Source: Planctomycetaceae bacterium
GTDB lineage: Bacteria > Planctomycetota > Planctomycetia > Pirellulales > UBA1268
Assembly: GCA_947453875.1 (NCBI GenBank)
Contig: CANGIH010000068.1
Coordinates: 1 to 9,303 of the forward strand
Direction: 5' to 3'
DNA length: 9,303 nt
The notes under the pieces are model-generated. The model saw only the letters and a list, made by a program, of their open reading frames with translations. It was not told the origin of the DNA and did no database searches. The position numbers were made by a program, and so were the translations under genes. Of this stretch, positions 1-7,104 are shown in pieces; position 1 is the first letter of the stretch; each line of letters starts with the position of its first letter.

Positions 1-1
1 C

Positions 2-643
2 CTCGTCCTCACCGGCGTGGTGTTCATCGTCACCGAGGTGCTGCTTTTCTGGTTCATGTGGAAGTACGACGCCGCGGCGTCCCGCCAGCCGGCGAAATAC
101 ATCCACGGAAGCCACACCCTCGAGGTTGTGTGGACGATCATCCCCGCCGCCACGATGCTGTTTCTGGCGATCTACCAGATGAATACCTGGGCCGACGTCA
201 AGATGCGTCGCCCCCGCATGGCGCCCTCGGCCGAGGTCGTCGCCCGGCAGTTTGAGTGGCGCATCCGTTATCCCGGCCGTGACGCCACGCTTGGCACCGC
301 CGACGACCTCTTTGTCGTCAACGATCTCCACGTGCCGATCGACGAGGACTTCCTCGTCCAACTCAAGAGCATGGATGTGCTCCACAGCTTCTTCCTGCCG
401 AACCTGCGGATCAAGCAGGATGCCGTGCCGGGCATGAAGCAGCCGGTGTGGTTCAAGGCGACCGAGGCTGGCACCTACGACATCGTCTGTGCGGAGATCT
501 GCGGCTGGGGACACTACAAAATGAAGGGGCGGGTGACCGTCGAACCCCGTGCCGACTTCGAACGCTGGCTCGACCGTGTCGAGGCGGAACAGGAAGCCAC
601 GCAGCGTGGCCCCGAGGACGCCCCCCCGGCGGCAGCCGACTGA
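2..643 (+). CDS. coxB: Cytochrome c oxidase subunit II (CuA subunit), 5' partial
   Basis: Subunit II takes electrons from cytochrome c at its binuclear CuA centre, on the outer face of the membrane, and passes them to heme a of subunit I. The frame is open to the window edge (213 residues visible), so the true start and probably a few dozen N-terminal residues lie upstream; the GTG codons at 17 and 20 fall inside the first membrane helix and are not the start. Visible residues 4-21 and about 39-60 are the two membrane helices, the second with the family motif LEVVWTIIP. The CuA ligands are intact: H128 (VLHSF), then C163, E165, C167, H171 and M174 in CAEICGWGHYKM. A charged, Ala/Pro-rich tail of about 35 residues follows, with no CxxCH heme-binding motif, so there is no fused cytochrome c domain. 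The gene ends in TGA, 99 nt before coxA. Identification is secure. Confidence 0.97.
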   Translation, partial: LVLTGVVFIVTEVLLFWFMWKYDAAASRQPAKYIHGSHTLEVVWTIIPAATMLFLAIYQMNTWADVKMRRPRMAPSAEVVARQFEWRIRYPGRDATLGTADDLFVVNDLHVPIDEDFLVQLKSMDVLHSFFLPNLRIKQDAVPGMKQPVWFKATEAGTYDIVCAEICGWGHYKMKGRVTVEPRADFERWLDRVEAEQEATQRGPEDAPPAAAD

Positions 644-742
644 CGCCAGCCAGCCCGTCTCCCCCAAAACTATTCCTCAACCAACCCAAGACCGACAAGA
701 CACCGAGCGATCCCGTTCGAGCGAGATCCAGGGAGGACACCC

Positions 743-2569
743 ATGAGCACCGTCACCCATTCACAGGCCCCGTTGGTGGAGGCGCCCCATCAGGGGCACG
801 GCCCTTCCCATGGCTCGCCGTCGTTGTCGACCTTCCTCTCCACCTATGTGTTCTCCAAGGATCACAAGGTGATCGGTCTGCAGTTCCTCTTCTCCACGCT
901 CGTGTGGTTCCTCATCGGTGGCCTCCTCGCCCTGGCGGTCCGGTGGCAGGTCGCCTGGCCATGGTCGGATGTCCCGGTGCTCGGCAAGCTGTTCGCCCAG
1001 CAGGGTGGGCAGATGGCGCCGGAGTTCTACACGATGCTCTTCACGATGCATGCCTCGGTGATGATCTTCCTCGTGATCATCCCGATCCTTGCGGGAGCCT
1101 TCGGCAACTTCCTCATCCCGCTCATGATCGGCGCCGACGATATGGCGTTTCCGACGCTCAACATGTTGAGCTACTGGTTCATGTGGCCGGCGTTCTTCTT
1201 CTTCGGCGCCAGTTTCTTCGTCGAGGGTGGAGCGGCTGCCGGTGGGTGGACGAGCTATCCGCCGCTGTCGACGAGCACCGTCTCGGCGCCGGGCAGCGGC
1301 ATGGGGCAGACCCTCTGGCTCCTCGGACTGACGATGGTGGGCGTGTCGTCGATGCTCGGCAGCGTCAATTACATGACGACCATCATCCTCATGCGTGCCC
1401 CGGGCATGACGATGTTCCGCCTGCCGATGACGATCTGGGCGATGTTCATCACCGCCATCCTCCAGGCCTTCGCCCTCCCTGTGCTCACGGCCGCTGGCTT
1501 CATGCAACTCACCGACCGCATGCTCGGCACCGGCTTTTTCTCACCCGAGGGGAATGTGATCAACAACGCCATCTCGGGGGCGGGCGGCGGGCAGCCGATC
1601 CTCTGGCAGCATCTCTTCTGGTTCTACAGCCATCCGGCGGTCTACATCATGATCCTGCCGGCGATGGGGATGGTGTCCGACATCATGACCACGTTCGCCC
1701 GCAAGCCGTTGTTCGGCTATCGGCCGATGGTCTACTCAATCGCCGGGATCGCCGGCCTCGGGTTCATCGTCTGGGGGCACCACATGTTCGTGTCGGGCAT
1801 GAACCCGGCCCTCGGCATCACCTTCATGGTGGCGACGATGATGATCGCCCTCCCCAGCGCCGTGAAGACGTTCAATTGGCTCGGTACCGTCTGGGGCGGC
1901 CGGATCCACTACACGACGGCGATGCTCTTCGCGCTGTCGTTCGTGTCGATGTTCATCATCGGCGGGCTGTCCGGAATCTTCATGGCCGCGACGCCGGTCG
2001 ACATCTTCATCCACGACACCTACTTCATCGTGGCGCATTTCCATTACGTGCTCTTCGCGGGCACCGCGATGGGCGTTTTCGGCGGGATCTATTACTGGTT
2101 TCCGAAGATGTTCGGGCGGCTGATGAATGAATTCTGGGGCAAGGTCCACTTCTTCCTGACCTTCATCTTCTTGAACGGCACCTTCTTCACCATGCACATC
2201 CTGGGTGCCGTAGGGTTCCCCCGTCGTCTCGCCGACGCCTACCACTACGAGACCTTCCATCATCTCCAGCCGATGAACGCCTTCATGACCTGGTGTGCCA
2301 TCGGGATGGTGGCGACCCAGATCATCTTCGCGATCAATTTCTTCTGGAGCATGTTCCGCGGGCCGGTGGCCGGCCGGAACCCGTGGAACTCCAACACCCT
2401 CGAGTGGATCGCCCCGAGCCCCCCGGGGCATGGCAACTTCGATTTCCAGCCCGTGGTGCATCGTGGTCCTTACGAGTATTCCGTGCCCGGTTGCGACACC
2501 GACCATCTCATGCAGACCGATCCGCCCAACGCCGCCGAAGCCGCCGCGGCCGCGGCAGCCCATGGTTGA
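743..2569 (+). CDS. coxA: Cytochrome c oxidase subunit I, A2-type heme-copper oxidase
   Basis: The catalytic subunit reduces O2 to water at the heme a3/CuB site and pumps protons; it is an integral inner-membrane protein. The 608 residues contain about 12 membrane helices. Visible ligands: H103 (TMHASVM) and H434 for heme a, H432 for heme a3 (VAHFHYV), and H297, H346 and H347 for CuB (YSHPAVY, WGHHMF). Y301 is the tyrosine expected to crosslink to H297. K375 (AVKTFNW) marks the K channel; N122 and D133 mark the D-channel entrance. The A1-type glutamate of GHPEV is replaced by A299, and the preceding residues are Y295-S296, the YSHPxV signature of A2-type oxidases. The N-terminal 30 residues contain four histidines, and the last 70 or so residues after the final helix are soluble, ending in an alanine run. 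ATG start with GGAGG at 732-736, six bases upstream. Confidence 0.98.
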   Translation: MSTVTHSQAPLVEAPHQGHGPSHGSPSLSTFLSTYVFSKDHKVIGLQFLFSTLVWFLIGGLLALAVRWQVAWPWSDVPVLGKLFAQQGGQMAPEFYTMLFTMHASVMIFLVIIPILAGAFGNFLIPLMIGADDMAFPTLNMLSYWFMWPAFFFFGASFFVEGGAAAGGWTSYPPLSTSTVSAPGSGMGQTLWLLGLTMVGVSSMLGSVNYMTTIILMRAPGMTMFRLPMTIWAMFITAILQAFALPVLTAAGFMQLTDRMLGTGFFSPEGNVINNAISGAGGGQPILWQHLFWFYSHPAVYIMILPAMGMVSDIMTTFARKPLFGYRPMVYSIAGIAGLGFIVWGHHMFVSGMNPALGITFMVATMMIALPSAVKTFNWLGTVWGGRIHYTTAMLFALSFVSMFIIGGLSGIFMAATPVDIFIHDTYFIVAHFHYVLFAGTAMGVFGGIYYWFPKMFGRLMNEFWGKVHFFLTFIFLNGTFFTMHILGAVGFPRRLADAYHYETFHHLQPMNAFMTWCAIGMVATQIIFAINFFWSMFRGPVAGRNPWNSNTLEWIAPSPPGHGNFDFQPVVHRGPYEYSVPGCDTDHLMQTDPPNAAEAAAAAAAHG

Positions 2570-2614
2570 TTGATTCCTCCGACCGCCTCCTGCCAGTGTT
2601 CTCCTGCACCGTCC

Positions 2615-3739
2615 ATGGCCATCGTCATCACTGCCCCCTCAACCACCGCGCGGTCGACGGTCAACTGGCCGTGTGTGGTTGCATGGATGCTCGTGGGGCT
2701 GACGGCGTTGTTGCTCTGTTTCGGCGCCCTTGTGACCACCTACGACGCGGCGATGGCGGTGCCTGACTGGCCGGGGACATTCGGTCACAACATGCTCCTC
2801 TATCCCCTTGGCGACTGGTTCTGGGGGCCGTGGGATCTGTTTCTCGAGCATGGCCACCGCCTGCTCGGCGCCGCCGTCGGAATGCTGTCGCTCCTCCTCG
2901 CGTTCGTCACCTGGCGTCGCACCAGCTCCCCCGCCGTCCGCTGGCTTGTCGTCGCTGCCGTCCTGCTGGTGATTGTCCAGGGGGCGCTCGGCGGTCTCCG
3001 CGTCATTCTCGACGACAAGACGGTCGCCAAGGTTCATGCCTGCACCGGCCCGCTGTTCTTTGCGGTCGCCACGGCGATCGCTGTCCTGGCCGGGCGGCGG
3101 GTCGGGGGATCGTCTGGAGACGCGACCGGACAGACCAGTGCGCTCGCCCCTGATGCCTTTGTCGGAGTCGGGCCGGTGAATCTTCCGCTCCCGAGTTGGG
3201 CAGTCGGGGCATCGTTGCCCACGGCCCTGGCGGTGGCGGCTTACCTCCAACTCGTCGCGGGGGCCCAACTGCGGCACGCCGATGCCACGCTCGCCCCTTC
3301 GACCTTCCGTTGGATGGTGGCGCTGCATCTGGCCGGTGCCGCCGCCGTCACGGTGCTCTCGGCACTGGCGGTTGTCGCCTGGCAACCGCATGAATCCCCC
3401 GTGGCCAGACGCTGGTCGAGGGGCATTCTGGCGATGGTGCTGGGCCAGTTGCTTCTCGGAGCGGGCGCCTGGCTCTTCACCTGGGGCATGCCCGCCTGGC
3501 TCCATGAGGCGTGGGCTCCGGCGGAGGCCGTGCTCGCCCGCAGCCCAAAGGGGGCCTTGGTGATCACCGGCCACGTCGTGCTCGGCATGATGATCCTCGG
3601 CGCCTCGGTGGTGCTGGCACTTGAGTGGGGCGGCGCTGAAAGTCTCGAGCGGATCGCCGGTCGTGGGACGCGTGGGGCGGAGCCGCGGCGGCGTGCTGAT
3701 GTCGCGGCGCTACCGGCGCAGGCGGGGGGTGGCCGATGA
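2615..3739 (+). CDS. ctaA: Heme A synthase (COX15/CtaA family)
   Basis: This enzyme oxidises the C8 methyl of heme O to a formyl group, giving heme A for subunit I. It is a multi-spanning membrane protein made of two similar four-helix halves. From the ATG at 2615 it has 374 residues. Family signatures: GALVT and VPDWPGTFG (residues 37-57), ExxHR at E78/H81/R82, QGALGGL followed by H141, LVAGAQLRH (H221), H238 and H320. H81, H141, H238 and H320 are the expected heme ligands. The cysteines that flank PDWP in many bacterial homologs are absent (V49 and T54 instead). The second half is more diverged, and a loop near residues 160-195 and the Arg/Ala-rich C-terminal tail are not conserved features. 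The frame also opens with TTG at 2570 immediately after the coxA stop, but neither start has a clear Shine-Dalgarno site; ATG 2615 places the start close before the first helix. The stop overlaps the ctaB start. Confidence 0.93.
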   Translation: MAIVITAPSTTARSTVNWPCVVAWMLVGLTALLLCFGALVTTYDAAMAVPDWPGTFGHNMLLYPLGDWFWGPWDLFLEHGHRLLGAAVGMLSLLLAFVTWRRTSSPAVRWLVVAAVLLVIVQGALGGLRVILDDKTVAKVHACTGPLFFAVATAIAVLAGRRVGGSSGDATGQTSALAPDAFVGVGPVNLPLPSWAVGASLPTALAVAAYLQLVAGAQLRHADATLAPSTFRWMVALHLAGAAAVTVLSALAVVAWQPHESPVARRWSRGILAMVLGQLLLGAGAWLFTWGMPAWLHEAWAPAEAVLARSPKGALVITGHVVLGMMILGASVVLALEWGGAESLERIAGRGTRGAEPRRRADVAALPAQAGGGR

Positions 3740-4692
3740 CGCTTCCTGCCCGATCGATTCCCATGGACGATGATGCTTGCGTCGATTCCGCGGCCGGTGG
3801 CTTGGCGGCCGCGCTTGCCGACGTGTCACGGCTGGTGCGGCCGCGGATCGCGGTCATGGTGCTGGCCACGGTCGCCACGGGCGCGTGGCTGACGGCGGGG
3901 CGGCAACTCGACGGGATGTCGCTCTCCTTCGTGCTCTTTGGCACGCTCCTTGTGGCCGTCAGTTCGAGCATCGCCAATCAAATTCTCGAACGCGACACCG
4001 ACCGGCTTATGCCCCGGACCGCCCTCCGCCCGCTGGTGGTGGGGCGGATGGGGGTCCGCGAGGCCTGGATCCTCGCGACGGTCCTGCTCGTCGTCGGTTT
4101 CGGGATCACGGTTGCTGCCGGGGGATGGCAGGCCGCGCTCGCCGCGCTCGCGACCTGGATCCTCTACGTCTGCATCTACACGCCGCTCAAGCGTCTCACT
4201 CCGCTCAACACCGCCGTCGGTGCGGTCGCCGGTGCCCTTCCGGTGGCGATCGGCTGGCTTGCTGCCGGAGGCCCGGCCCGTTTTGCGGCCGGGGATTCCA
4301 GCGGGGCCATCGGTGCCGGGGCGTTGGCAACCGTGCTCTACCTTTGGCAGTTCCCCCACTTCATGGCGATCGCCTGGCTCTATCGTCGGCAGTACGAGAT
4401 GGCCGGTCTGCGGATGCTCACGGTCGTCGATCCGGGGGGGCTGCGTGCCGCCGGACAGGCGATGGCGGCCGCTTTGGCGATGGTGCCGGTGAGCCTGCTC
4501 CTGGCCGTGCCCTCGTCGAGCGTGCGGATGTTTCTGGTCGCTGCGGTGGCGTCGGTGGCGTATGTCGCCGCCACGATGCGATTTGCCGTTCGCCGCGACG
4601 ACACCTCCGCCCGCGGCCTGTTGTTCGTCTCGCTCGGCTCGCTCGTCGCCCTCCTCGCCGCGGCCGCCGCCTGTGGCGGACCACAGTTCTGA
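3736..4692 (+). CDS. ctaB: Protoheme IX farnesyltransferase (heme O synthase)
   Basis: A UbiA-family membrane prenyltransferase that transfers the farnesyl group of farnesyl diphosphate to heme B, giving heme O, the substrate of CtaA encoded just upstream. The 318 residues form about eight or nine helices. The first prenyl-diphosphate/Mg site is at residues 81-100: N81, E85, D89, R94-T95 and R98-P99-L100. The usual DxxxD reads ExxxD, as in eukaryotic COX10. The second conserved loop is YTPLKRLTPLN (148-158) with GALPVAIGW following, and WQFPHFMAIAW (204-214) is a third family motif. The ATG at 3736 overlaps the ctaA stop (ATGA), which suggests translational coupling. A second in-frame ATG at 3763 (residue 10) is possible, since the conserved part starts near residue 28. 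The enzyme and its neighbour together supply heme A to the oxidase. Confidence 0.95.
   Translation: MTLPARSIPMDDDACVDSAAGGLAAALADVSRLVRPRIAVMVLATVATGAWLTAGRQLDGMSLSFVLFGTLLVAVSSSIANQILERDTDRLMPRTALRPLVVGRMGVREAWILATVLLVVGFGITVAAGGWQAALAALATWILYVCIYTPLKRLTPLNTAVGAVAGALPVAIGWLAAGGPARFAAGDSSGAIGAGALATVLYLWQFPHFMAIAWLYRRQYEMAGLRMLTVVDPGGLRAAGQAMAAALAMVPVSLLLAVPSSSVRMFLVAAVASVAYVAATMRFAVRRDDTSARGLLFVSLGSLVALLAAAAACGGPQF
4671..4686 (+). other. Short perfect stem-loop at the 3' end of ctaB
   Basis: CTGTGG (4671-4676) pairs perfectly with CCACAG (4681-4686) across a four-base CGGA loop, just before the ctaB stop codon and followed by TTCT. The 6-bp stem is too short, and the T run too poor, for a confident terminator. 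It lies at the start of one of the longer spacers, so a role in mRNA processing or partial attenuation between the heme-synthesis genes and coxC is possible but unproven. Confidence 0.25.
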
Positions 4693-4774
4693 CAGCAATC
4701 CCTTTCCTTCAATCGTTCCCGGCCACGCAGGTGGCGTTCCGGCTGACCCGACCCACCACCTTTCCGACACGCCC

Positions 4775-5758
4775 ATGAACCTCTCCGCCCACTCGATTCC
4801 GCAAGGTCACGACCACCACGACTCCCATGGCCATTCCGATGACCATGGCGGTGGCCACGGGCACCTCACCCTCCAGTACCAACCCGGCCTGCCGCTCTCG
4901 AAGGGCAAGCTGATCATGTGGCTGTTCCTGTCAACCGAGATCATGTTCTTTGCGGCGCTCTTGGGGAGCTACGTCGTCCTCCGTTTTGGTGCACCGGTGT
5001 GGCCCAAGCCCCACCATGTCCACTTGAGCGAGCCGATCGGGGCCTTCAATACCTTTGTCCTCATTTGCTCGAGCGTGACGATCGTTCTGGCGCTCGAGGC
5101 GGCGCGGGCCAACAAGGCATTGCAGGCCAAGAACTGGATGCTTGCCACCCTTCTTCTCGGCAGCCTGTTTCTTGGCGTGAAGGGGTACGAATACGCCGCG
5201 AAATTCTCCCATGGTATCTACCCGGCCCAGCCGCACAGCCTGATCTACGAGAAGCCCGACCTCTATTACGGCGCGGCGGTCCGCGCCCGCCTCGGCGAGC
5301 CGGCGATCATCGACCGCCTCAAGGAACTCGACGACACTCCTGAGGACAAGCTCAGCAGCGAGGAAGCCTCGGCCCGGCGGCGGCTGCAGAAGATCCGCCA
5401 GATGGTGATGAGCCCCGATCAGCAGCCGTTCGATCTGGCCGTGGTCGCCGATCAGGTGATGCCGTTGCCCTCGGAGGGCGCGGACGGACATGGCGGCCAC
5501 GCCGAGGGGCTCAACGACACCTTCTCGTGGCTGCGGCTTCCGACGGTGATCCCGGGTGGCAACATGTGGGCCAGCACCTACTTCCTCCTCACCGGATTCC
5601 ATGCCATCCACGTCGCCGTCGGTCTGCTCGTGTTCGCGATCCTGCTCACCTTCCGGCTCGACCGGAAGCGGGCCGGCATGATCGAGAATGCCGGCCTGTA
5701 CTGGCATTTCGTCGATCTTGTGTGGATCTTCCTGTTCCCGCTCCTCTACCTGTTCTGA
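4775..5758 (+). CDS. coxC: Cytochrome c oxidase subunit III with a large periplasmic insertion
   Basis: Subunit III stabilises subunit I and supports its proton uptake; it is an integral membrane protein. The 327 residues have five helices (about 45-70, 87-109, 120-138, 266-292, 308-326) matching helices III-VII of the seven-helix mitochondrial subunit. Family landmarks are STEIMFF with E55, LGVKGYEY, STYFLLTGFHAIHV and WHFVDLVWIFLFPLLY. The N-terminal 30 residues contain nine histidines. Residues about 150-262 are a hydrophilic, charge-rich insertion where homologs have a loop of about ten residues; by topology it faces the periplasm. The open frame extends upstream into ctaB to 4562, but that part is low-complexity out-of-frame coding, so ATG 4775 is chosen although it has no clear Shine-Dalgarno sequence. 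It lies 82 nt after ctaB. Confidence 0.95.
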   Translation: MNLSAHSIPQGHDHHDSHGHSDDHGGGHGHLTLQYQPGLPLSKGKLIMWLFLSTEIMFFAALLGSYVVLRFGAPVWPKPHHVHLSEPIGAFNTFVLICSSVTIVLALEAARANKALQAKNWMLATLLLGSLFLGVKGYEYAAKFSHGIYPAQPHSLIYEKPDLYYGAAVRARLGEPAIIDRLKELDDTPEDKLSSEEASARRRLQKIRQMVMSPDQQPFDLAVVADQVMPLPSEGADGHGGHAEGLNDTFSWLRLPTVIPGGNMWASTYFLLTGFHAIHVAVGLLVFAILLTFRLDRKRAGMIENAGLYWHFVDLVWIFLFPLLYLF

Positions 5759-5812
5759 TCCGGCAGCTGGCGCCGCGACGAACTGTACAACCGCCCCGAG
5801 CCCGAGGTTTCC

Positions 5813-6307
5813 ATGTCCGACCATCACGACCACGCCGCCCATGGGCCGATCACCCGTACCGGCGAGCTTTCCCCGCCCAGCCACAGCCACGAGGACCACG
5901 ACCACGGGCAGCATGAGTCGCACGGCGGTCTGGGGCAGTACCTCGCCGTGTTCGCGGCGCTGTGTGCCCTGACGACCATGTCGTTCTTCACCTATTCGCC
6001 CCTCTGGCCGTGGCGTGACCAGCCGCATGTGGGCTGGGCGTTCATGATGGCGGTGTCGTGCACGAAGGCGATGCTCGTGGTGCTGTTTTTCATGCACGTG
6101 CTCTGGGAGGCCAACTGGAAATATGTCCTCACCATCCCCGCCGCGATGATGGCGATCTTCCTGGCGCTGATGCTCGTTCCGGACGTCGGCTTGCGGAATC
6201 GGATGGTCTCCCAGGAACGCGCCCTCCACATGGCCCGCCCGTCCGATGTGAAGCTCATGGAGCGGGCCGGCGAGGCGCAGGTCCTCGGTGAGGCGTCGGC
6301 CCATTGA
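5813..6307 (+). CDS. coxD: Cytochrome c oxidase subunit IV (prokaryotic), His-rich N terminus
   Basis: A small accessory membrane subunit of the bacterial oxidase, resembling the prokaryotic COX4 (CtaF/CyoD-like) family, thought to help stability and assembly rather than catalysis. The 164 residues have a hydrophilic N-terminal tail with ten histidines in the first 38 positions, then three helices (about 42-60, 73-98, 103-125). The second helix carries the family pattern K85-AMLVVLFFMH (H95). The C-terminal tail of about 40 residues is charged and soluble. ATG 5813 has GAGG at 5804-5807, five bases upstream. It sits 54 nt after coxC, the standard partner order. Family assignment rests on helix pattern, the KxxLV...FFMH motif and position, because this family is poorly conserved in sequence. 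Confidence 0.88.
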   Translation: MSDHHDHAAHGPITRTGELSPPSHSHEDHDHGQHESHGGLGQYLAVFAALCALTTMSFFTYSPLWPWRDQPHVGWAFMMAVSCTKAMLVVLFFMHVLWEANWKYVLTIPAAMMAIFLALMLVPDVGLRNRMVSQERALHMARPSDVKLMERAGEAQVLGEASAH

Positions 6308-6323
6308 TCCCCAGCGTTTTTCC

Positions 6324-6327
6324 GGAG
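6324..6327 (+). promoter_or_regulatory. Shine-Dalgarno site that sets the SCO gene start
   Basis: GGAG lies six bases before the ATG at 6334. The frame could also open with TTG at 6304, inside the coxD stop region, but that codon has no comparable site, so 6334 is preferred. Confidence 0.6.
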
Positions 6328-6333
6328 TCGCCG

Positions 6334-7104
6334 ATGCCGCGCGTGGATGTCCCAAGCTGGTCGGTTCCGGTGAGGTCGCGGGGAATGGCCGCTGGATGCC
6401 TGTGGGCTGGTGTCCTGCTGATGGCGCTCCTTCCCGCGACGATCGGTTGTGGCGATGCCTCCCGGGAACGACCGCCGGCGGGGGGGAAGACGGCTGCGGT
6501 GACCCCGCAACCGGCCGCGGCGCGGGTCGACGAGCCCGGCACGGAGATGGTCGATTTCGTGCTCACGGATCAGGCGGGGGAGGCGTTCGACTCCAAGAGC
6601 CTCGCTGGTCGGGTCTGGGTGGGAAGCGTGTTCTTCGCCAACTGTCCCGGTCCCTGCTTCCGTGAGAACCAGGCGATCGCCGACATCCTCCGGGAGATCG
6701 ATGACCCGGCACTGGTGGCCGTGAGCCTGACCTGCGACCCTGACAACGACACCCCCGAGGTCCTGCGGCGCTACGCTGACCGTTTCGATGCCGATCTGTC
6801 GCGGTGGAAGTTTCTCACCGGGGAGATGGCAACGATCAAGAAGATCGCCAACGACAGCTTTCGACTTCCTGCCGAGGTCGGCGTCCACTCCGAGCGGGGC
6901 GTCGTGTTCGACCGCCAGGGGAGACTTCGCGGGGGCTATCACCTCCTCCAGCCCGATCGGGTCGATCTCCTCAAAAAATTGATTCGCGAAGTGCTTGCCG
7001 AAGAGCCGACGCCGACTGAGGAGGCTGCGGTCGCCGGTGACGCCGGGGCCGATCCGGCCGCGGGGGAGTCCGTCGCAACGCCCGTCGCAGGGGAGACGCG
7101 ATGA
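6334..7104 (+). CDS. sco1: SCO1/SenC family copper chaperone and thiol reductase
   Basis: SCO proteins have a thioredoxin fold and deliver copper to, or reduce the cysteines of, the CuA site of subunit II on the outer side of the membrane. From ATG 6334 the protein has 256 residues. An N-terminal hydrophobic segment (about 18-38) ends in IGCG; C39 could be a lipidation site, although the lipobox is not ideal, and otherwise this is a membrane anchor. A Pro/Ala-rich linker leads to the SCO domain (about 70-222). Copper ligands are present: CPGPC (C104, C108) and H185 in VGVHSERG. Other family features are the DPDNDTPEVL segment (135-144) and WKFLTG (158-163). C134 is an additional cysteine. The last 33 or so residues are a Glu/Ala/Gly-rich tail with no recognised function. 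Its stop overlaps the start of the DUF420 gene (ATGA). Confidence 0.93.
   Translation: MPRVDVPSWSVPVRSRGMAAGCLWAGVLLMALLPATIGCGDASRERPPAGGKTAAVTPQPAAARVDEPGTEMVDFVLTDQAGEAFDSKSLAGRVWVGSVFFANCPGPCFRENQAIADILREIDDPALVAVSLTCDPDNDTPEVLRRYADRFDADLSRWKFLTGEMATIKKIANDSFRLPAEVGVHSERGVVFDRQGRLRGGYHLLQPDRVDLLKKLIREVLAEEPTPTEEAAVAGDAGADPAAGESVATPVAGETR

Noticed and set aside
17..22. GTG codons at the window start as a coxB start
   Set aside because: They lie inside the first membrane helix and the frame is open upstream, so coxB is truncated by the window edge.
704..724. Direct repeat of CGAGCGA in the coxB-coxA spacer
   Set aside because: Two seven-base copies in GC-rich DNA are too short to claim an operator, and no promoter elements are visible beside them.
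448..2130. A 560-codon open frame on the + strand overlapping coxB and coxA
   Set aside because: It is in a different frame from the clearly conserved oxidase subunits, is rich in Arg/His/Pro/Gly with no domain or helix pattern, and is the usual by-product of GC-rich coding DNA.
2543..2556. A 14-base perfect palindrome GCCGCGGCCGCGGC near the coxA stop
   Set aside because: It arises from a run of alanine codons in the CoxA tail; there is no sign of a protein-binding or terminator function.
2570..2614. TTG start for ctaA directly after the coxA stop
   Set aside because: The added 15 residues are Pro/Ser/Cys-rich with no family support; the ATG at 2615 is a better start codon, although neither has a clear ribosome-binding site.
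4931..6355. A 474-codon open frame on the - strand opposite coxC and coxD
   Set aside because: Highly charged His/Arg/Glu-rich composition with no recognisable motif; it mirrors strong third-position GC bias in the real genes.
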